This document shows positions 58,054 through 64,000 of a DNA stretch of 64,000 bases, one piece after another. The position numbers were made by a program, and so were the translations under genes. Origin of the DNA: Colius striatus (taxonomy: Eukaryota > Chordata > Aves > Coliiformes > Coliidae); contig NC_084762.1 of the NCBI RefSeq assembly GCF_028858725.1, positions 2,675,374 to 2,739,373 on the forward strand, given 5' to 3'. The notes below the pieces were generated by a model, which worked only from the letters and a program-made list of their open reading frames with translations, searched no databases and was not told where the DNA came from. Position 1 is the stretch's first letter, and the number at the start of each line of letters is the position of its first letter.

Positions 58054-60650
58054 ATACACTAACAAAACACATCAAGAAAAATGTCCCTCAAGGGAAGAAT
58101 TCTTTTCAATTAGAGAGGAGACTAATCAAAGAGAAAATGACAGCAACTCGTTTTGAGGGCACCCAGTAAGCAATTACACACGTACGTGACAATGAGCCAC
58201 GCACGGCTTAAATACGCTGGAGCTGGACCCACACGGTCTTGCAGCTCGGTGATTTCATAGGGATGATCTCACCCCGCTGCCTGGGATCATGGAGGGGGGG
58301 CAGGAATCCTGCAGGGCTGTCATCACCCTTGTATTAGCAGTACTGACACAACAGAGGGCAAGCAGAGGAGAAGCGAAGTGGTACAGCAAGGTGTGACAAG
58401 GCCAGAGCTTGAGACATGTCTGTGCTGCACCCATGTGAGCAGCCTCAGAGGATGCTGAGATAAAAGAATTGCATGCAACCGGTTTCTCATCACAGTACAG
58501 GATTTGAAATGAAGCTGCCAGGGATCCTGGCATGAGCAGAACCATGGGCACCTTGTCTTTGGCTTCAAATTGACCAAGTAAAATGCCCCCTGGAAAAGAG
58601 AGTTTGCTGAGGAACAGCACAGGCAGCACAAGCTTTGCTTCTGCCCCTTCTGCCTCCATGGCTTGTGTCCTTGATGTGTCACCCATGGAAGAGGCAGGAA
58701 TCACAGAATCATTTATGCAAGGCAGGTCCTAGATTTGAAAGTATTTTGACCTAATAAAAGGTATCTTAAATTCACAGCACTTTGAGATTCAGTGCATATA
58801 GTTTCAGATAAATACCAGCTCCCAAAGAGATGGCTTCATGCTTCAAGTATTTTGACACTATGGCACGCTGCCCACAGGCCCCACAGGTTGCTTGAAAGCA
58901 GGAGGAGGGGAAACTAATGCATAGCAAAGATTTTGCTAACGTGTCCATCTTACCCCCAGTCAGCTTGATTGGTTTGATTCAGCAACTGGGAGGAGGTACA
59001 GAGAAGGAGAAATACCTCTCAAGATGCACTGATTTGGTGCATTATCCCCAGTTTGTACCACGCTCAGACTTCCAGTCTTTCACCCATGCTAACCTTTTGC
59101 CAGTTCAACACACTCAGCAGTGTCCATGACAAAGAAGAGAGGCTGTAAAACATGATTTGTCTTCTTCACCTGTAATGGGGGGCTCTCCTGGCTGCATCGT
59201 GTCCTCAGCAGGCACAGAGGGCCTTGGGAGGGGGACAGAGGGGAGGAAGAGGGATGAGAAAGTAGTAGGTGCTCTCCCTATGCCAGGCACAGAAGAAATG
59301 ACCAGTTGTGCACCTGGGGAAGGCTGGCTGCTACACAGCATGCCTGGAAATTAATGCTTTAGGGCAGCACACAGCCCCAGAGGTATGAGGATGGCCAAGG
59401 GCCTCCCACAGGTCTAACAAATAAAGGACTGAGGGAGAGATGGAAGAAGTTGCTTATGCCAAAGGGAAGGGGAAAAAAAACCCAACCAGAACCAGCTATT
59501 TCTTCCCATCCCATTTTCCTTTTGCCCTCGTGTTCCGTTGTGAGGAAAAAGCCTCACATTCCAGAATCCTGCTGTAAGGTTCCTAGCAGAGAGGGAAGGA
59601 CAAGCACAGGGGAATTGCATTTACTCCAAAGGTTGCATGTTTTTTAACTCTATTTCTCTTTAGCTTTTTTTTCCCCCCTTCCCTCTAAAGCTTTGAACTT
59701 CTTCTGTGTGTTTTCCATTTTAAATACATGTTGCAGGAGAAACAATAGAAATCAGGTCCAGGTTGAATTCCTGTGGCAAAGCCCCCTAGCCCTGAGCTTC
59801 CCTTTGGCACACATCTCGCTAGCCTACAGCTCCTCCACACCTCCCTGAGACTCAGGGGGAGGGAATAAGAAATAACCCAAGCACCTCCCACTAATATCAC
59901 ACCAATTATTCATTTCCACTGTTGCTCTGAGATCAAGAAACCAAAATTGTCCAACTACAGCAAAACAGTAATATTATGGGTTGATTCTTCACACTTTACT
60001 GGCCATTTTTTGCTCCCTGTGTGGCTTCTCTCCTCATCCTTTCTCCTGCAAGACACCATCCCTTTCCTCACTACCTCTTTCTTAGAAGAGCTTTGCAGTG
60101 CAGGGCAGATGCCAGACCACAACCTCTCTCCTGACCTCTCTCCCTCCTTCTGCAGCCAAGCAGGATGCGTGAATGAGGTTTGGTGCTGGTTTCCATGGCA
60201 ATGCAATCACACAGTAAATGCACAGCTCACATAGGGGTGTTTTTTTCACAGAGGTGCAGGAAACAATAGAGCTAAGCTTAGGACATATAGGAGTCACCAC
60301 TGCAAAGCATTTCACTTCATGTTTTCCCATGTCTACCTCCTTTTTTTCCTCTGCAGGAATTTGTCCTAAGTACCTAAGAGCACGAGTTTCACACATATAT
60401 GTGGGTGCACAGAGTGTAGCCATGCAGACACACAGACACAGGAGATCACACACTCTATACACAGTCAAATAGTATCTCCAGTGACCCCTCTTTACCCTCT
60501 TATGCCTGTGAGAGTTTTTTAAGGGCTTTCCTCAGAACCATAAAGCCGGAGCTTTAATTCCTGACCTATTTCCAAAGCTCAGCGAAAGCCAGCACAGATG
60601 TGTATGTTCAACCCACAGAAACATCCTGTGATTCTGGTAAAGCATCTCTC

Positions 60651-60672
60651 AAATAAATAAATAAATAAATAA
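60651..60672. repeat. (AAAT)n microsatellite
   Basis: About 5.5 perfect AAAT units. Tetranucleotide repeats of this kind are often length-polymorphic. Confidence 0.9.
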
Positions 60673-61319
60673 GTGGATCTGAACTTGCCAGGCTAAGCAC
60701 TCTGAAAGCTCAGAGAGCAGAAAAAAAAGTCACCAGGAAAAATAACAGTCATCCTTTGGTTTAATGTTTTCCTTTTAAAAAAAAAAGTGGTTGTCACTAG
60801 ATGAAAGTGCTTAAAGGTTCAAACAAAAATCTGAGGGTTTCAAACTTCCAGCATGGGTGTAGCATCTGGTAGCTAATCCTTTCCTTAGATCATAGAAGGA
60901 CAGAAAACCCACGTTGCTCTGGATATCCCTCGGCTCCATCATCACCTTCCTGCTCCTTTTCTGCCAAAAGCTCCTCAAAGGGGCTCGAGACATCCCCAGG
61001 AGACCACCACAGATGCATTTCTTTAGGGCACAGGGTATTTTGTGCAAAAGCCTGCGATCCTGGCATGCTGCACAGCCAGTTGCCATCCTTCAAGGCTCAT
61101 TTTTGGGCTGGCTACTGTACAGTTCCCCAGGATGAGGCAAAGGGCTGATATAACACTGAGTCATGACAAAAAAAAATCCCCTATCTTGCCAATATTGGCC
61201 TGTAAAGACCATTTGCCAGAGAGGAAGATCTTACTCAACCTGCAACTAACAAAACACACTTCTCAGGGCTTTTTAGCACTCTCATATAACTGTCTTCCTC
61301 AAATGCCAGACATCAAAGA

Positions 61320-61660
61320 CTAATGTTGCCTGACGAGACATAATTGACACAATGACAAGCAAGTATCTCGTGTATCATCACATAATCTCTTTTTAAGCAG
61401 CATGGCAACCTTTCCAGCTATCCACACTTCCTTTAAACATTTCACTTGCAACGCAAGGAGATGAACTTTAAAATTGGCAGTTTGGGATAATGAAAGCAAT
61501 GTGATGTCTTTGTCTCATTTTGCTCCTAACCAGCACCCGTAATTTGCACTTAATTCAGATTATCAGCGTACCATGACTATAAAAGGGAGAAAGTTGCACC
61601 GTTGGATGGTAAAAGGAAAGATTTAAATGCTGCTCAAATCCTGGCAGGTAAAATATGAGC
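61320..61660. promoter_or_regulatory. Candidate conserved non-coding element
   Basis: A transposon-free block with clustered AT-rich cores ('gacataattgacacaatgac', 'catcacataatctcttttt', 'cccgtaatttgcacttaatt', 'cagattatcagcgtaccatg'). It lies about 0.55 kb downstream, in minus-strand sense, of the 62211-62250 splice-bounded segment. No open frame explains it. The conservation claim is inference. Confidence 0.35.
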
Positions 61661-62168
61661 ACACAAAATACAGTGATCAGTCAGCTTTCATACCTGGGGT
61701 GAGGAAATGGACACGAATGCATGGAAAGTTTCCACAAACTCCCTTCTCCTCTCACATACTGCGTGGAAGAACATGCCAAACCCCAAAGGAAACATTCCCA
61801 CTTTGGCAGGGGTTGGAGGGGGCAAAGCATACCACAACCTTTCCTTAAATAGTTCTCTCCTCCTTTAAATAGAGCGTGTGGGCTCAGCCCGTGACTCTGC
61901 CGCAGCTGAAATACTTTGCTAACCTCGCGCTGGAGTCTCAGGAAAGCAAAAAGCAACCCTGACAAACATCTGTCCCCAAACATGTTACTTGTGTAGGTGT
62001 GCTTGAAAAGTGGCTTTTCATCTGCTGAGAAAAAGGGGTGCCCTTGCTAGGAATGCAGCCCGATTCAGCCCAGGTCATCTGGAATGGCTCAGCTCAAAGG
62101 TCCTGCTCTTTATCCACACAGCTAAGGAACTGCCCGGCTGCCCTGCCTTTAGAATCAAACTGGCTTAC
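61661..62168. other. Non-coding spacer
   Basis: No repeat or exon recognised. It includes CpG-containing sequence at 61870-61935. Confidence 0.48.
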
Positions 62169-62210
62169 CATGGCAGAGAGACAGAATAGCATCAAAAGAA
62201 ATGCTCTTAC

Positions 62211-62250
62211 CGGGGCTTCTAAATGAGAAACCATGCGAGCAAGCTGCTGT
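62211..62250 (-). CDS. Candidate 40-bp exon with tandem donors, gene not recognised
   Basis: On the minus strand a very strong acceptor (CCTTTTCCTCTTCCCTCAG) is followed 40 bases later by a strong donor (CCG|GTAAGAGC). With one base completing the preceding codon, 13 codons are open (QQLARMVSHLEAP), ending in phase 0. The frame stays open to a second strong donor, ATG|GTAAGCC, which would extend the exon to 62169 (82 bp), also ending in phase 0. So both splice forms would keep the frame into the 42197-42304 candidate. A second frame is also open across the short form. I cannot name the protein. The exon is short, and the acceptor would need a preceding exon ending in phase 2, which I did not find in the window. 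Confidence 0.35.
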
Positions 62251-62599
62251 CTGAGGGAAGAGGAAAAGGTTTCTTTGGGCAGATTACACTATTTAATTAA
62301 TTAAGGCACATACCAGAAGCAATTCGAGCTCAAAGACACAACTTGACTGAAATGACAGGCTGGGCCAGAGCCCCTCAGCACACCTGGTTTGGAAAACCAC
62401 AGGCAGTGTGAAGGGCTGAGTTCAGTCTGCTATGGAAAAAGCAGACAAAGAGACCCCCAAAATGAGTAAATTAGCACTTTGCACATATGGACGGGTCACA
62501 CTGGGATTAATGTATATCTCCCATCTATGGTATATATCTATATCACAGAATCAGTGACTCTCTGATGCCAGTTGTGCCTTTAGCCACATAAAAAGGTAG
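62251..62599. other. Non-coding spacer with CR1-like seed
   Basis: Mostly unrecognised. A short ATCACAGAATC at 62543-62553 resembles the complement of a CR1 3' end and lies 45 bases left of a plus-oriented CR1 3' fragment, so it may be the remnant of another inverted CR1 pair. Confidence 0.4.
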
Positions 62600-62648
62600 A
62601 AGGGGGGGTTGCACTGGATGATCTTTCAAGGTCCCTTCCAACCCTTAA
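62600..62648 (+). mobile_element. Short CR1 LINE 3' fragment
   Basis: About 49 bases in sense orientation: 'gaagggggggttgcactgg', 'atgatctttcaaggtccctt', 'ccaaccctta'. The terminal ATTCTRTG repeats are absent, so it is truncated on both sides. Confidence 0.85.
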
Positions 62649-64000
62649 GGTGCAAAAGGCTTTTACCATAGCTTTTCCTACAATCACACTCAACCATTAC
62701 AATGACTACATTGACCTAAGAAATGTCCAAAATGTCAAGGTAGCTATTAAAAGTGCAGAAACAAAACCACAACGTGTGCCCAGTGACCTGACTCTCCCTG
62801 GGCTACCTCAGATTTCCAAAATCCAGCAGCCTGCCTGGGCTCACATCAAATTTGTCTTCAAGAGTCACACAGATCAAGCAGCACCATTTTCACTTTACTC
62901 TAAGAATATGTCAAGTAAGGTCACAAATGATGTTGCTCCCTTCTACCTTCTTCACCAATATCTCCCCCTCCCCAAAAAAAGGGGGAAGGAAATGTAAAAC
63001 ATCAGCTAATAAAACAGCTACTTGAAGAGCAAATAGGAATGGCTTGACTTTGCTAGAGATAACTGGGACCTGAGCTCATTCTTTGCATTTCCAGCCAGAG
63101 GTCTATACTGGTAGCTGCTGTGGCTCCTCAAACCTTACCCAAAAACATGAGGCATTCCTGGGTTCCTCATTCAAAGGCTCCATTTAGTCCATGTGAAATG
63201 ACCTGAGTCTTCCTTTGAAAAACTGAGAAATCAACGTTTCAGTGTGCCCTTGATGCATGCTGCTAAGGCTGAGCCAACAGCAGACCCAGAAGGGCACACT
63301 GCAAGCCAAGTTCTTCCTACGTTTTAATTACAGTTTACACAAAATGAAAGGCAGGTTAATAAGCTCAGTTCATAAAAAATTAATAAGAAATGACATTTTT
63401 GTACAGAAGATCAGGGGACTCGGCCTTCCGAGGGCTGAGCCGAAAAACATATTACATGCAGAAGTCGCCTAGAGTCCTCAGCTGGGAAAGAGGAGGGAGC
63501 AAACAGGGCAGGGGGTGGAGAAAAGGACTGGGGATTTTGTTTAATAAAACCTTCTTTTCAGAGAGCAGGGTTTCTCATTAAGCTGCTCCCCCTACACCAG
63601 AGCAGCAGATTCCAAAGGTTTTCTCCCATGGGATGTTTGTTTCGAGACCACCGAACGCGTGTAACTCCACAGACACGGGAAGCAGAAGAGAACTGCTTTG
63701 AGCAGGAAAGCTGGAAAAGGCAGACAATGGTTGTCACCTCCAGATAGTGAGAAAGTGTGCTTTCCCCAGGGACCCGTGGCCACCCATATTTCATGTGCAT
63801 GAGTCAGAACACACTCTGCTCCGGCCACTGCTCCCCGCTACTGCAGCTGCCTCAAAGCACTGGGTGGCCCTTTGCTTCAGCTTCAACCACCCTGAATGCT
63901 TTTATATGGAAAACGTGAGTGCAGAGAGCTGGGTGGTGTTCAGAGTGGGGTGGCCTGAAAAGGAGGGGGAGTTGGGGGTGTCCCCTGCCAAACCCTGAGT
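62649..64000. other. Non-coding stretch, right edge
   Basis: No repeat or confident exon. Minus-strand donor GGG|GTAAGGTT at 63137-63139 follows an ATG-initiated 15-codon frame (MEPLNEEPRNASCFW) but ends in phase 1, which does not match the phase-2 requirement of the 62250 acceptor. A plus-strand segment at 63847-63914 between ACTGCAG and AAC|GTGAGT is open but otherwise unsupported. The window ends without a gene boundary. Confidence 0.42.

Larger units (their letters stand above)
57641..61319. other. Non-coding stretch
   Basis: Unique sequence with simple repeats. A 149-codon minus-strand open frame at 58255-58704 begins at an ATG but has no recognised domain; a second overlapping minus frame of 119 codons shows stop density is low here. 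A 14-base CR1-like remnant (AATCACAGAATCAT) lies at 58699-58712. I call no gene. Confidence 0.45.

Noticed and set aside
58255..58704. 149-codon minus-strand open frame starting at ATG, considered as an intronless gene or retrocopy
   Set aside because: A second minus frame is also open for 119 codons; no recognised domain, poly(A) tail or target-site duplication.
58699..58712. AATCACAGAATCAT, CR1-like 3' end
   Set aside because: Only 14 bases match; no adjoining CR1 body, so not called as an element.
63131..63185. Minus-strand ATG-initiated 15-codon frame ending at donor GGG|GTAAGGTT, considered as a first coding exon
   Set aside because: It ends in phase 1, whereas the next candidate acceptor (62250) needs phase 2; no promoter-like sequence upstream.
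63847..63914. Plus-strand 68-bp segment between ACTGCAG and AAC|GTGAGT
   Set aside because: An isolated splice-like pair on the strand opposite the other candidates, with no partner exon and no recognised peptide.
1..64000. Search for CRISPR arrays, rRNA, tRNA cloverleaf sequences, LTR retroviruses, DNA transposons with inverted termini, or an operon-like gene system
   Set aside because: None seen by eye. The only dispersed repeats are CR1 fragments, and the only regular tandem structures are microsatellites and one 29-bp duplication.

Overview
The window looks like a non-coding stretch of a bird genome: intronic, intergenic, or both. The main evidence is that every transposon I can recognise is a CR1 retrotransposon. 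I count about a dozen separable pieces in both orientations, mostly ending in the typical 3' motif (TTCCAACC, then repeats of ATTCTRTG). I see no mammalian Alu/L1-type repeat, no LTR element, no bacterial gene organisation, no rRNA or tRNA gene and no CRISPR array. Birds, and to a lesser extent crocodilians and turtles, fit this; I infer a bird. I cannot name the species or locus.

Layout. 1-593 holds nothing I can name, followed by a degraded CR1 (594-908). 909-9613 has no recognisable CR1. It contains the richest run of regulatory-looking sequence: a GC-rich block with several TAAT homeodomain cores (3960-4640), a second block with CRE-like and TAATTA sites (5460-5660), and further GC-rich patches up to 9.1 kb. 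9.6-36.5 kb carries most CR1 copies, including two head-to-head pairs and one tail-to-tail pair, interspersed with AT-rich sequence, three conserved-looking blocks (16.84-17.0, 18.36-18.61 and 21.70-22.08 kb) and a CpG-rich patch (22.90-23.21 kb). 36.5-49.8 kb has two more long CR1 fragments. 49.8-62.6 kb is again free of recognisable CR1 and has conserved-looking blocks at 52.3, 57.45 and 61.3 kb, plus a perfect 29-bp tandem duplication at 51.47 kb.

Genes. There is no long intact gene. The best coding evidence is a set of short minus-strand segments bounded by good splice signals and open in one frame: 62211-62250, 42197-42304, 33898-33954 and 28707-28957. The first three are phase-compatible in the order 62.2 -> 42.2 -> 33.9 kb (each junction at phase 0), so they could belong to one large-intron gene read right to left. 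The fourth starts in phase 1 and would need another exon before it. I recognise none of these peptides. They are candidates, not assigned genes. If they are real, most of the window is intron of that gene, and the conserved blocks would be intronic regulatory elements acting on it or on a neighbour.

Most other open frames of 60-170 codons lack flanking splice signals or domain features and are treated as chance.
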